Positions 52,231-60,241 of a stretch of DNA of 64,000 bases are shown here, one piece after another. Source of the stretch: JBICHN01 sp043101845 (GTDB lineage: Bacteria > Planctomycetota > Phycisphaerae > Phycisphaerales > UBA5793). The stretch lies in contig JBICHN010000004.1 of assembly GCA_043101845.1 (NCBI GenBank), forward strand, positions 372,001 to 436,000, given 5' to 3'. Made by a program: the position numbers and the translations under genes. Below the pieces are notes generated by a model, which did not search any database, was not told where the DNA came from, and worked only from the letters and a program-made list of their open reading frames with translations. Position 1 is the first letter of the stretch, and each line of letters starts with the position of its first letter.

Positions 52231-53592
52231 CTACCTCCGTCCGACGACCGTAACGCCGCCGTTCTGAAGTTCGCGAAGAATGTCGTCGAGACCGCGCACG
52301 GTTTGCTCGGCGAGCTTCCGCTCTTCACGGAGCTCGTCGAGTTGCGCCTTCAGACTGGCGAGCGTCTCGTCGGCGACGGACGGGCCGCCACCTGACGCGA
52401 AGCGGAGACCGCGTGAATCGTCGAACGCGAGAAACCGGTCTCCACCCTGCCGATCGCCGATGCGCTCGGTGAGCGCCCGGATCTGCTCATTGAGACCGCT
52501 CACCCGCTCCGACGCGGCCGAGCGCTGTTCGCCGAGTTGTGACTCACGCGCCCGTCGGACCCGCTCGGCGTCGTCTCGCCGCGCCTCACGCTCCTCGATC
52601 TCCTGCAGGGTGCGAAGTCGGTCCGCCATGATCGCGTCATTCGCCCGGCGCGCCGCTTCGACCTCACGGTCATACCGGTGGCGGATCGCCTCGAGTTCGG
52701 CGTCGAGGAACTGCCCCTGCTCGCGCAGTCGTTCCTGCCTGATCTCACTCTCGAGGTCGGCGAGTTCGCGGTTGCGTCGTTCAACCTCTGCCCGGCGCTT
52801 CTCGGATTCGACCCGCGCGACCTCCGCTTCCGCGTCGTCGATCGCCGCGATCCGCGCCGCTGTGACTTCTTCGATGGCCGCGACGGCCTGCTCGAGCCGG
52901 GCGCGGTCGGCGGCGCCGGGGTTGCGAAGCTTGCTGAACTCGACCTCCGCGCGCAGGGCCGCTTCGTCGCCAGCCCGCTGCGCCTCGACCCGTTGCCGCT
53001 CGAATTCATCGAGGCGGCTCAGTCTCGCCTGGTAAATGGCTTCTTCGTGCGATGATCGCACGGCCTCGAGGCGGAGCGCCTCTTGCGTCGCGTCACGGTT
53101 CCGCGCGGCGCCCGTCGTGCGGATCGCATCGAGCTCGGCCTCGAGCTCGCGCGCCCGGTCGATGTCCGCCTGGGTGATGAACCCGGAGCCGACGAGCGGC
53201 GCCGCGAAGCCGCTCAATGAGTCCTGGGCGAAGCGCCCGAGTTCGGTCTCGCCGATCGCGTTCCCGATGCTTCGTCCGAGCCCGAACGATTCCCCGATGC
53301 CGAGCGGGATGCGTTCGGCCGCGTCGGCCGCGGCCTCGAGGTCTCCACGCATGACACGGAAGGCTGTGTCGGCGATCGAGCGGACCGTCCGCACGGCGGA
53401 GGCGAACAACTCAAGCTTGCTTTGCGCTTCGGTGAATGACCGCGAAAAGACCTCGCCGAGTCCGACGGTCGATCGCGTCTGCGCTTCGACCTTGCGGCCG
53501 AGCTCCTGAATCGCGTCAGAGACCCCGCTGATCTGCTTTGAAGCTTCGTCGCGGGCCCTGAGCAGGAGCTCGATGTCTCGGCGGGCTGCCAT
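52231..53592 (-). CDS. Short tape-measure-like coiled-coil protein (copy 1)
   Basis: 453 residues, a paralogue of the next gene: MAARRDIELLLRARDEASKQ, GVSDAIQELGRKVEAQ, then FTEAQSKLELFASAVRTV. A hydrophobic stretch (about 75-150) is followed by about 220 residues of Arg/Glu coiled coil and a Gly-rich segment (LRFASGGGPS) with a final helix. It directly follows the frameshifted tail-chaperone pair, exactly where tailed phages keep the tape measure. The tandem duplication with only six bases between the copies is unusual. Confidence 0.62.
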   Translation of the reverse strand: MAARRDIELLLRARDEASKQISGVSDAIQELGRKVEAQTRSTVGLGEVFSRSFTEAQSKLELFASAVRTVRSIADTAFRVMRGDLEAAADAAERIPLGIGESFGLGRSIGNAIGETELGRFAQDSLSGFAAPLVGSGFITQADIDRARELEAELDAIRTTGAARNRDATQEALRLEAVRSSHEEAIYQARLSRLDEFERQRVEAQRAGDEAALRAEVEFSKLRNPGAADRARLEQAVAAIEEVTAARIAAIDDAEAEVARVESEKRRAEVERRNRELADLESEIRQERLREQGQFLDAELEAIRHRYDREVEAARRANDAIMADRLRTLQEIEEREARRDDAERVRRARESQLGEQRSAASERVSGLNEQIRALTERIGDRQGGDRFLAFDDSRGLRFASGGGPSVADETLASLKAQLDELREERKLAEQTVRGLDDILRELQNGGVTVVGRR

Positions 53593-53605
53593 GTCGTCTA
53601 CCTCT

Positions 53606-53992
53606 CTACCTCAACGGCTCGAGCTTCTTCTTCTTGCGCCACGCCTGCTCCTCCGCCGTCGCGAACTCAAAGGCCGCGAGAAACCACTTCGTCTGCTTCG
53701 TCGCCCCGCCCTCCACCGGCCAGAGGCCGCGTCGTGCGAGTCGAATGAGTCGGAGCGCCTGCCATGTCGCGCGATCGACGAACGCGTCGACGCATTCGGT
53801 GAGATCCCAATGGCCGCGTCCCGCGCACGCGGGACAGTCGTCGGCGAAGGTGTTGTTGCAGATGACGCATTCACACTCCATCGGGAAGAGCCCCGACGCT
53901 TCCGTCAGGCAGGCGCCGCCGTAGCCGTTGCCGGCGCGGCCGCACCCGTTGCAGAGCTGGTCGAACTGCGCGGCGAGCGCGACCTGGATTCT
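53606..53992 (-). CDS. Tail-chaperone extension (-1 frame), Cys-rich
   Basis: 128 codons read only if ribosomes slip back one base on the A8 run at 53992-53999, giving a 257-residue fusion with the upstream chaperone. The extension begins RIQVALAAQFDQLCNGCG and has paired cysteines (CNGCG, CECVICN, CPAC) suggesting a zinc-binding module, then a helical end (TWQALRLIRLARRGLWPVEG). The first in-frame ATG (54049) has no ribosome site and would start inside the upstream gene. Comparable G/GT fusions precede the tape-measure gene in many tailed phages. Confidence 0.65.
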   Translation of the reverse strand, partial: RIQVALAAQFDQLCNGCGRAGNGYGGACLTEASGLFPMECECVICNNTFADDCPACAGRGHWDLTECVDAFVDRATWQALRLIRLARRGLWPVEGGATKQTKWFLAAFEFATAEEQAWRKKKKLEPLR

Positions 53993-54378
53993 TTTTTTTC
54001 GAGTTCGGAGAGCGTCGCCCGCACCGGTATGAGCGTCGCAAGCGTCCACGACTCGAGCGGCCCGAACGCACGCGCGAACGCTTCGCGGTTCTCGGCGTCG
54101 AAGTCGATCGGCTCGCCCGTCCCGATGTCACGCAGATTCCGCCACCCGACGAGCCCGCCGGCGATGAGTTCGATGAGACCGCGCGTCGCAGCTCGGTTCG
54201 ACTCCTCGCCGCGTAGGGCCTCAAGACGATCTTCGTACTGCATCCAGAATCCGAGCGACTCGGCGCGGTGAACGAGTACACGGCGCTCCGCCTCCGGTGT
54301 GTCGTCGTTCTCGTCGAAGTCGATCTCGAAAGTCGCGTCGGGGGTGAACATTGGTGTCTCCGTCGTCTCGGTCGTCAT
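53905..54378 (-). CDS. Tail assembly chaperone-like protein (zero frame)
   Basis: 157 residues if no frameshift occurs. The acidic N-terminus (FEIDFDENDDTPEAE) and the helical middle (FWMQYEDRLEALRGEESNRA; GWRNLRDIGTGEPIDF) fit tail-assembly chaperones. After LSELEKK, the zero-frame end is a low-complexity Ser/Ala/Thr/Pro tail, as expected for an out-of-frame read-through past a slippery site. The ATG at 54378 overlaps the previous stop (ATGA); ATG 54351 is possible. The longer product arises by -1 slippage. Confidence 0.62.
   Translation of the reverse strand: MTTETTETPMFTPDATFEIDFDENDDTPEAERRVLVHRAESLGFWMQYEDRLEALRGEESNRAATRGLIELIAGGLVGWRNLRDIGTGEPIDFDAENREAFARAFGPLESWTLATLIPVRATLSELEKKESRSRSPRSSTSSATGAAAPATATAAPA
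53992..53999 (-). promoter_or_regulatory. Slippery A8 run for programmed -1 frameshift
   Basis: On the minus strand the frame reads CTC GAA AAA AAA GAA. Slipping back one base lets AAA-AAA re-pair perfectly and continues as AGA ATC CAG in the downstream frame. A possible stem, GGTCG (53984-53980) with CGACC (53963-53959), begins a few bases later. Such a homopolymer is rare in this GC-rich region. Confidence 0.65.
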
Positions 54379-54761
54379 TCGGTCGAAGGAAGCGCAGGCG
54401 CCGGGGCGGGCGCGCGAATCCCCGGCGCTGTGCGCGCTCCCTGTGAGCAGCCGTTGGTGAGGTATTCGATCGCGTCGGTGACGCTCTCGAATCGTGCGGG
54501 ATCGCTCACGGGTCTCGTCGGAATCAGCGCGCCGTCGACGATGGCGCGGATGTGGTCGGACCAGGCGACGCCGGGCGCCGGTGGTGCGGGATCGCGGCCG
54601 AACGAATCCCGCGCCCACGAGCGGAACTCAACCTCATCGAAGAGCGTCCCTCGATCGAGCCGCGCCGCCGATCCGTCGTCGAAGGACACGTGGAACGCGC
54701 CGCCTCGGATAGGAGTGACTGTGGTGATGGACGGCGCGGATGTCTTCGTGGTGCTCGTCAT
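54375..54761 (-). CDS. Hypothetical phage structural-operon protein
   Basis: 128 residues: a Thr/Ser-rich start, a beta-like segment (GGAFHVSFDDGSAARLDRG) and a Pro/Ala-rich end. No family recognised. It lies between the capsid-like gene and the tail chaperone, with a four-base overlap with the latter. By position it may be a head-tail connector or tail protein. That is inference. Confidence 0.5.
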   Translation of the reverse strand: MTSTTKTSAPSITTVTPIRGGAFHVSFDDGSAARLDRGTLFDEVEFRSWARDSFGRDPAPPAPGVAWSDHIRAIVDGALIPTRPVSDPARFESVTDAIEYLTNGCSQGARTAPGIRAPAPAPALPSTE

Positions 54762-54854
54762 GCGTTCCAGTTTCCGGCGCCCGCAGCCACGGGGCCCGGC
54801 GCGTCTTTGTTCAGGACGAGCACGCCGGGCCCCGGCAGGGCGGAGCCTCTCTTC

Positions 54855-56078
54855 TTACGAATTGCCGCGGACGAGGCCGCGCCAGTCGAGTACGGTGACG
54901 GCCGCGTCGACATACGCGCCGATCTCGATGCCCCACTCGCCGCTCGAGAGCGGCGCGGAGACGATGACCGGAGCCATGTTCGTCCCCTCACGGAACTCAA
55001 CCGCGATCGCAGCGTCTCGCGCCTGACGATCGCCGGACGCCAGGAACCACGCGGTATCGCTCCCACTCTGCTCCGTGCCGCCGATCGGGTCGATCACACC
55101 ATTCCCAATGCGCCCGTCCTCGCGGACGATGAGCTGGATCGGGTCGGTGGAGTCTTCGGGGATGCGGAGCGCGTTGACGATCTCGCGCGCGGTGGTCGAA
55201 AGCGCGGCCGCGCAGACAACAGCGCGCGGGTAAACATTCACCGTGCCGGTCGTCGCCTCCGGCGTGTCAGTCTGCTCGATCATCGCCTGTATGGCGGTCT
55301 GGAGCGCGCCGACCGCGAGCGCGTTGGTGTAGGTGTTCCCGTGCGCGCTCGAGAACAGCGCGTTGCCGTCGGCGGTGTTCGGATTGCTCAGCAGGAGGTA
55401 GAAGAGCCGGTCGAGGATCGATCGACGAGCGCCGCGCGCCATGATGCGCGGGATGGCGTCAGTGAGGAGGTCGATACGATCGTCGGCGATGTCCTGCTCG
55501 TCGATCTTCGCCCGCCCGGCGAACCGGCCGCCGAGCGTCGTCTCAGCTTCGGCCTGAATCTGGATCTCGTCAGCCTGTCCGCCCGCCGCGAGCTTGCGGA
55601 ATGTCGGGGTGTCGAAGAGACGAACGCGCTCACCCGTCCGATTGACGGACTGGCGTTCACCGAAGCGAACCCAACCGCCCGAGAGTGAGTCGCCGCGGAA
55701 CTCATCGAACTGTCGCGACGCCTGGAAGTCGATCACCGTTCCGAAGATCGCGGAGGTGGCCCGGGCCGCGGGGGGATGCGCGAGGATCTGCTCGACGACT
55801 GGAATGGTGACATGGCGATCGGGACCGAAGAGCCCCTCCCGGTTTCCGACATACGCGACAAGGCTTCCAAGATCGCGCTCGGCGAGCTTCTCGCCCTGAC
55901 TGAAGGCGCGATGCCAGTCTTCGGACGCGGCGGCGCGCGGGTTGTCGGCGAGCCGGACCCCGGCGCGCATGAGGATCGCCGCGGCGACCCGGAGATGATC
56001 GAGGGGAAGGCCGCTCTGCCAGGCGGCTCGCCCGGGCGCGTCGACTTCGACCTTGTTCGGTTTGAGTGTGTCAGGCAT
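54855..56078 (-). CDS. Major capsid protein, Mu gpT-like
   Basis: 407 residues. The region LLTDAIPRIMARGARRSILD (about 200-219), then GNALFSSAHGNTYTNALAVG (about 235) and VNVYPRAVVCAAALSTTARE (about 275) follows the Mu-like major head subunit (gpT) layout, ending with WFLASGDRQARDAAIAVEF. It would build the procapsid shell. ATG 56078 has GGAGG eight bases upstream; ATG 56102 is less likely. The gene is preceded by a coiled-coil protein in the usual scaffold position. No portal or terminase gene accompanies it. Confidence 0.72.
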   Translation of the reverse strand: MPDTLKPNKVEVDAPGRAAWQSGLPLDHLRVAAAILMRAGVRLADNPRAAASEDWHRAFSQGEKLAERDLGSLVAYVGNREGLFGPDRHVTIPVVEQILAHPPAARATSAIFGTVIDFQASRQFDEFRGDSLSGGWVRFGERQSVNRTGERVRLFDTPTFRKLAAGGQADEIQIQAEAETTLGGRFAGRAKIDEQDIADDRIDLLTDAIPRIMARGARRSILDRLFYLLLSNPNTADGNALFSSAHGNTYTNALAVGALQTAIQAMIEQTDTPEATTGTVNVYPRAVVCAAALSTTAREIVNALRIPEDSTDPIQLIVREDGRIGNGVIDPIGGTEQSGSDTAWFLASGDRQARDAAIAVEFREGTNMAPVIVSAPLSSGEWGIEIGAYVDAAVTVLDWRGLVRGNS

Positions 56079-56142
56079 TGTGCCGACCTCCATGTCGTTC
56101 AACGCGGCGCCTCAATGCGCCGGGCGTGGTTCGGTTCGTCGG

Positions 56143-56757
56143 TCAGTAGACCCGGCGACGCGGTTGCATCGGCTCGAGTTGAATCACTGAATCGTCGGGG
56201 GCGCCGGTGTAGAGGACGCTCTCGTCCTCGAGTCCGACTTCGATCGCTACATTGTGGATCTTCGCGGGAGCCGCGCCGTTGCGCGCCCTGAGGTCGCGCG
56301 GGATCTGCCGCTCGGTGAGGCCGAGCAGCTCCGGCCACCGCGCCTCGATCTTCGCAAGCTCGAGCCGTGCCGCGGCGTCCGCGGCCTCGCCGAGCTGGCG
56401 CTTCTCGTTCCGCTTGACCTCGAGTTCACCGATCCGCCGGCGGAGCGCGTTGACCTGGGACACAAGGTCTTCGATCTCCGCGTCGAGCGCGTCGGCCTCC
56501 TCGATCGTGGGCGCCGCCTCAGTGATCCGCTTCTCGGTCGCGGCATACTCGCTGATGACCGCGGCGTGCAGGCGCGGGTGGCGCTTCGGATCGAGCCCGA
56601 GTCGTGAGCAGAGCTCGAGGAGCTCGTCGATCGTCTTATCGCCGATCGGCTTGCCAGCGGCACTTTTCGCGATGATCTCCCGGTAGCGCGCCCAGTCCGC
56701 GGCGGTCATTTGTAGGTCGACTTGTTCGCGCTGCTCGAGAGCGGCCTCGATCGTCAT
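56143..56757 (-). CDS. Coiled-coil protein in scaffold position
   Basis: 204 residues. A helical N-terminus is followed by a coiled coil (about 95-150: EEADALDAEIEDLVSQVNAL, RRRIGELEVKRNEKRQL) and a C-terminal beta-like tail (ESVLYTGAPDDSVIQLEP). The ATG at 56757 has GGAGA nine bases upstream. Lying immediately upstream of the capsid gene, it may be the scaffolding protein or a capsid-decoration precursor. No protease motif is visible. Confidence 0.5.
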   Translation of the reverse strand: MTIEAALEQREQVDLQMTAADWARYREIIAKSAAGKPIGDKTIDELLELCSRLGLDPKRHPRLHAAVISEYAATEKRITEAAPTIEEADALDAEIEDLVSQVNALRRRIGELEVKRNEKRQLGEAADAAARLELAKIEARWPELLGLTERQIPRDLRARNGAAPAKIHNVAIEVGLEDESVLYTGAPDDSVIQLEPMQPRRRVY

Positions 56758-56828
56758 GGCGTGGTCTCCGTTCAGGTCCTCAAGAGAAACGGTACCTGAA
56801 GAATCGGGGGCCGGTGTCACCGTGATTG

Positions 56829-57305
56829 TCACTTTTCGGTGACGCCGCCCCACCACGGATCGAGGCGCCAGCCGCTTCTCGTTCGCTGCAACGCGTCCGC
56901 CGCTGCAGGCTCGCCACCCTCGCGGAGAAGTGTTCGGAGCGTGAAGACGCGCTGGCGGATCGCGTGGTTACTTACGCCGGTCGAATCGCCCCATACTTCG
57001 CGCCGAAGCGCATTGTCCGAGACCGGCGTTCCGGCGTGGCGCAGAAGAACATCGAGAAGGTCGGCGGTCATCGGCGTGAGCGCGATCGATCGCCCCTCGA
57101 GGAGCAGCGTCGAGCCGTCGACATGCGGCTGGTCGGGATGAGCTCCGGTCGCGAGACGCTCGATCTCGTCGGCCCGCGAGATCATGACCCTCGCCTGGTG
57201 GCGCAGCTTCTCAGCCTCGGCGAGCAGCTCGTCGGCGCGGGGGAGTATTGACGCCGCGCGGATCCGTTTACCCGTTTCGTGATGGCTTCTCACATTCACG
57301 CTCAA
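56829..57305 (-). CDS. OmpR/PhoB-type winged-helix regulator
   Basis: 158 residues. A helical, possibly coiled N-terminus (DELLAEAEKLRHQARVMISR) is followed by a winged-helix domain of the trans_reg_C type (LLLEGRSIALTPMTADLLDV, SDNALRREVWGDSTGVSN, HAIRQRVFTLRTLLREGG, and the wing LQRTRSGWRL). No receiver domain is present. The start is TTG 57305 or GTG 57299, both weak. Likely controls the structural operon directly downstream. Confidence 0.68.
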   Translation of the reverse strand: MSVNVRSHHETGKRIRAASILPRADELLAEAEKLRHQARVMISRADEIERLATGAHPDQPHVDGSTLLLEGRSIALTPMTADLLDVLLRHAGTPVSDNALRREVWGDSTGVSNHAIRQRVFTLRTLLREGGEPAAADALQRTRSGWRLDPWWGGVTEK

Positions 57306-57525
57306 CGCCCTGTTCGCCCCACGCTGTAACCGTGTGCCGCCGCGTTACTTACCCGGAGTCGCCGCGGTGTGAGTGTGAAAATTCCGCGGCTTTTTGGCCA
57401 CCGCATAGCGCGGGGTGGCCCGGAAGGACCCGCGACACCCCCACCCCGGGGCTGCTTGGCGCCTACCGTCCGGCGCAGCCGGACGGGGGCGGGTGGACAT
57501 TCGCGAATTCGTAAGCCGACGCGCA

Positions 57526-57936
57526 TCACGCCGCCGGCCTCGGCCTCGAGCCGTTGTAGCAGTCGGCGTGAACCACAACGCCTACATGGACGCCACAGTC
57601 GCCCATACGCGTCTCGCCGGTGTCCACGATCCGGCCGAGCTTCCGAAGGGCGCCCACGACGCCACAGGCGCTCGACTCTTTGCACGCGCGCCCTCGGATC
57701 GCTCCGATCCTTGCCGCAAGCTCAACCCTAGTGAGCCCACGCCGTCCAGCTTCCCGGAGAGCCTGGTCGGCGGCTTCGACGAGCGTTGCCGTCGACCCGC
57801 TCTTGTCGCGGATCCTTGCCGCGTTCATGCTCGTCTCGGACGATCGGCGATAAGGGAAACTCGCCGACTGCAGCGGATCGAGGTTGTGCCTGGGTTCTAC
57901 ATCTTCACCGAAGAGTGTTGTGTGACCTGACGACAT
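57526..57936 (-). CDS. Winged-helix-like protein downstream of Rep-like gene
   Basis: 136 residues. The centre (TLVEAADQALREAGRRGLTR, VELAARIG..., then VVGALRKLGRIVDTGETR) reads as a winged-helix DNA-binding domain. The ATG at 57936 has GGAG eight bases upstream and lies only 14 bp after the Rep-like gene. It could be a replication accessory or regulatory protein. About 220 bp without a clear gene follow, before the next winged-helix protein. Confidence 0.5.
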   Translation of the reverse strand: MSSGHTTLFGEDVEPRHNLDPLQSASFPYRRSSETSMNAARIRDKSGSTATLVEAADQALREAGRRGLTRVELAARIGAIRGRACKESSACGVVGALRKLGRIVDTGETRMGDCGVHVGVVVHADCYNGSRPRPAA

Positions 57937-57950
57937 ACGAACTCCGTTTC

Positions 57951-58847
57951 TCATCCCACGGCCGCGACCATGCGACCGCTCGAGAATCGCTCGTGCAATT
58001 CGGCTTTCAGTGGTGGACTTGATCGAGGGTTTCGGTGGGCGAACTTCCGGACCCATGCGTCCGGCATGTCGGCGATCAGCGTGCGCACCATCCGCTCGAG
58101 GTCGGCGTCGGACCGCTCCGCGATCCATGCGTCGATGTCCTCGACCGACGGACCCTCTACAACCGACTGACGCTCGAGGAACGCCCGGGTGCGCTGAACC
58201 GTCGGCGGATCGCCGGGCGGTGGATGGAGCCGCCCGGCGATGTCCGCCGGCCTCTCTTCCGCCCGCCCCGCCCGCGCAGCGGGAGGCGGGGCAGCAGCAG
58301 CAGCAGGAGTTTGCTGCTGCAGTTTTTTCGTCTCTGTTTTAACGGGGAGGCGCCCGCGCCCCCGGTTCCGGGCGCCGGCGCCTCCAGTTCCAGGGGCGCC
58401 CACGCCCCCCGTACCGGTGGCGCCCGCGCCACCGGTACTCATCACAACCGGGGGCGCCTGCGCCCCCGGTTGCTTGAAGTTAACCTCGTATGTCGAGGCG
58501 TGCCCTGGCCCTCGTCCCTGCTCGTGAAGTGAGACCGCTCCGTGTGACTCGAGGCGCGAGATCGCCCTCGTGATCGCCTTCGTGTTCGCATACGGCTCGC
58601 CGTCGCTCTGGCGGTAACAGAGGAGACCGGCGTCGTCGGCGAGCTGGGTTCTCGACGCCACGACCATCCACCGCCCGTCCGACCACTTGCGTGCGCGATG
58701 GAGCAGCGCGAAGAGAACCCGGAGTTCATTCCGCGACATCTCCGCGACGAGAAGATCCTGCACCAGCCAGTTCGGGAAGACACTGAACGAGCCGGGCTCT
58801 AATGCTCGCGTGTGTGGAAGTTCACCGTTGGATTTCGTATGATCCAC
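57951..58847 (-). CDS. Replication initiator-like protein with internal origin-like array
   Basis: 298 residues. The N-terminal domain (about 20-125: SFSVFPNWLVQDLLVAEMSR, LRVLFALLHRARKWSDGRWM, TRAISRLESHGAVSLHEQGR) is a winged helix of the type opening phage replication proteins. A Gly/Ala/Thr- and Pro-rich linker (about 126-200) separates it from a helical C-terminal domain (DIDAWIAERSDADLERMVRT). The linker DNA contains an array of hairpins next to an AT-rich stretch, mirroring the origin inside lambda gene O. The start is GTG with GAGGAAC. The family assignment is by architecture only. Confidence 0.52.
   Translation of the reverse strand: MDHTKSNGELPHTRALEPGSFSVFPNWLVQDLLVAEMSRNELRVLFALLHRARKWSDGRWMVVASRTQLADDAGLLCYRQSDGEPYANTKAITRAISRLESHGAVSLHEQGRGPGHASTYEVNFKQPGAQAPPVVMSTGGAGATGTGGVGAPGTGGAGARNRGRGRLPVKTETKKLQQQTPAAAAAPPPAARAGRAEERPADIAGRLHPPPGDPPTVQRTRAFLERQSVVEGPSVEDIDAWIAERSDADLERMVRTLIADMPDAWVRKFAHRNPRSSPPLKAELHERFSSGRMVAAVG
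58321..58472. repeat. Hairpin array and AT-rich tract: candidate replication origin
   Basis: Two perfect 12-bp stems with 4-base loops (58445-58472 and 58411-58438), a 6-bp stem (58393-58408) and a weaker one (about 58346-58363) share the core GGCGCC(C/T)(G/A)CGCC. They abut an AT-rich tract at 58321-58343 that includes TTTTTT and TTTT. They lie inside the initiator-like gene, as iterons and the unwinding element do in lambdoid phages. Confidence 0.5.
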
Positions 58848-58923
58848 TCGTTCCTCGTCGCCCCATGCCGCGCCAACGGTTGGGGCTTTTTTGTGCGCCC
58901 CACGGGGTCAATGATGAGTTTGA

Positions 58924-59265
58924 TCAGATTCCCGCGGCCGCCATTCGGCGCTCGGCCCGACTGACCGCGGAAGTGGTGGCGCGCTCCGATCGACTCCGCG
59001 CGCTCACGCGTCGGTCCGACTCAGCGCCGTACTTCTCGTCGAAGTGTTCGGCGTCGGCTTCCGCCAGGGCTCGATCGAATCGCGAGAGCGCTTCGCGCGA
59101 GGTCCAGATCTTGCCCGCGATTCGCTTGTGCTCGAGCCGAACGCGATCACCATTCCGCGCTCGGACTCCGACGCGGGCTTGGCGCCAGATCGATGAAACA
59201 TGGGGACGGCCGGGGCGGAGCTTTGCGGCCTCGGCAAGTGTGATAAGAGATTCGCCGTCGAGCAT
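58924..59265 (-). CDS. DUF1580-like winged-helix (excisionase-type) protein
   Basis: 113 residues. MLDGESLITLAEAAKLRPGR, then RLEHKRIAGKIWTSREALSRF, follows the MerR/excisionase-like fold of DUF1580, a family I know mainly from planctomycete genomes and mobile elements. The C-terminal third is Ala/Arg/Ser-rich. ATG 59265 has GGAG nine bases upstream and is preferred over ATG 59289. It likely binds DNA as a recombination directionality factor or transition regulator. Phased repeats lie upstream at 59334-59366. Confidence 0.65.
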   Translation of the reverse strand: MLDGESLITLAEAAKLRPGRPHVSSIWRQARVGVRARNGDRVRLEHKRIAGKIWTSREALSRFDRALAEADAEHFDEKYGAESDRRVSARSRSERATTSAVSRAERRMAAAGI

Positions 59266-59333
59266 TTCGGGTCTCCAATGCTTTCGCATTCGTTGCGATC
59301 GCTTGAAGTTTCCCGAAGTCTCGGCGAATGTCT

Positions 59334-59366
59334 GTAGCGCCGCGTAGCGCCGGCGTAGCGCTACGC
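59334..59366. promoter_or_regulatory. Phased GTAGCGC repeats with palindrome
   Basis: GTAGCGC starts at 59334, 59344 and 59355, i.e. spaced 10 and 11 bases, about one helical turn. The last copy is part of a perfect 14-base palindrome GCGTAGCGCTACGC (59353-59366). It lies just upstream of the DUF1580-like gene. A binding site for that protein or for another element regulator is likely. Confidence 0.55.
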
Positions 59367-59370
59367 AACT

Positions 59371-60126
59371 CTACCGATCAGACACTTCGATTGGCGGCGC
59401 GTCCGGACGAAAGTAGCCGAGCCCGCGAGCGGTCTTGATCGAGTCTCTCCCGCGCTTGCTGCGGATACTGCCGACGAGACGGCGAGCCTGATCTTCGCTC
59501 GGAAGTATCAGGAGCGTCCGCAGTGACGCGCCACTCAACGCCCTGTCTTCAAGCGCGTCCCAGAGTTGCTGCTCATGGACCGTGAGCGGCTCGTGTTTCG
59601 GAGACGGAGACCAGCCGCTCTCGATGAGGCTTTCGGCCAGTCGCGATTCTTCACGGAGGTAGACGACCATCTCCTCGAGCGTGTCGCCGTCCGGTAGTCC
59701 ATCGAGCCAGACTTCATTCAGGGCTCTCCCGAACCATCCTGCATCCGTGAGAATCTCCGGGCTCTCGTCGACGAATTCAACCGCGGTGTTGAGGCTCGTG
59801 AGAAGATGCGTCGCGATCGACCCCGCGGCTTCGTGAGCGGTGAGGTAGGTCGATCCATTCACGCGAACCGGTGGACGACCCGTCTCGATTCGAGCCCGCT
59901 CAATGAGTTCGTCGAGTGAGTCGATCTTCGACGCGTCGGCGTATCGGTTCTGCGCAGTCTCGAGTTCTCGACCACACTCACAGATCTCGGTCCATTCCGA
60001 GCCCGGATCAGCCTCTCGGACTGATTGAAGGAAACCCCAGAGCGTCCTTCGGACATTAAGTTCTAAGAGCGCATCCACACACCCGAGCGCGGCGTCGCGC
60101 AGTTCGTGGTGAGCATACTTCGTCAT
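59371..60126 (-). CDS. Hypothetical protein next to integrase
   Basis: 251 residues from ATG 60126 (CAGGTGG upstream); a longer frame to 60237 is unlikely. It is largely helical and acidic. Its C-terminal part (TVHEQQLWDALEDRALSGAS, then RRLVGSIRSKRGRDSIKTAR) resembles a winged-helix DNA-binding module. It contains ICECGRELETAQ but no complete zinc site. No family recognised. Confidence 0.55.
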   Translation of the reverse strand: MTKYAHHELRDAALGCVDALLELNVRRTLWGFLQSVREADPGSEWTEICECGRELETAQNRYADASKIDSLDELIERARIETGRPPVRVNGSTYLTAHEAAGSIATHLLTSLNTAVEFVDESPEILTDAGWFGRALNEVWLDGLPDGDTLEEMVVYLREESRLAESLIESGWSPSPKHEPLTVHEQQLWDALEDRALSGASLRTLLILPSEDQARRLVGSIRSKRGRDSIKTARGLGYFRPDAPPIEVSDR

Positions 60127-60241
60127 GGTCCACCTGCTTTCGAGACGGGCCGGCCCGGGTCGACGCGCGCAGGTGGTGAGCGCGCCGACCCGAACCGAGC
60201 GCCGGGGATCAGCCGGCTGCCCGCGGTTGTGCTTCATCCTA

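Noticed and set aside
58297..58328. GCAGCAGCA/TGCTGCTGC hairpin followed by TTTTTT, resembling a terminator on the plus strand
   Set aside because: It lies inside a minus-strand coding sequence with no plus-strand gene to terminate. The repeat encodes Gln/Ala and the T run encodes Lys. I count the T run instead as part of the AT-rich tract.
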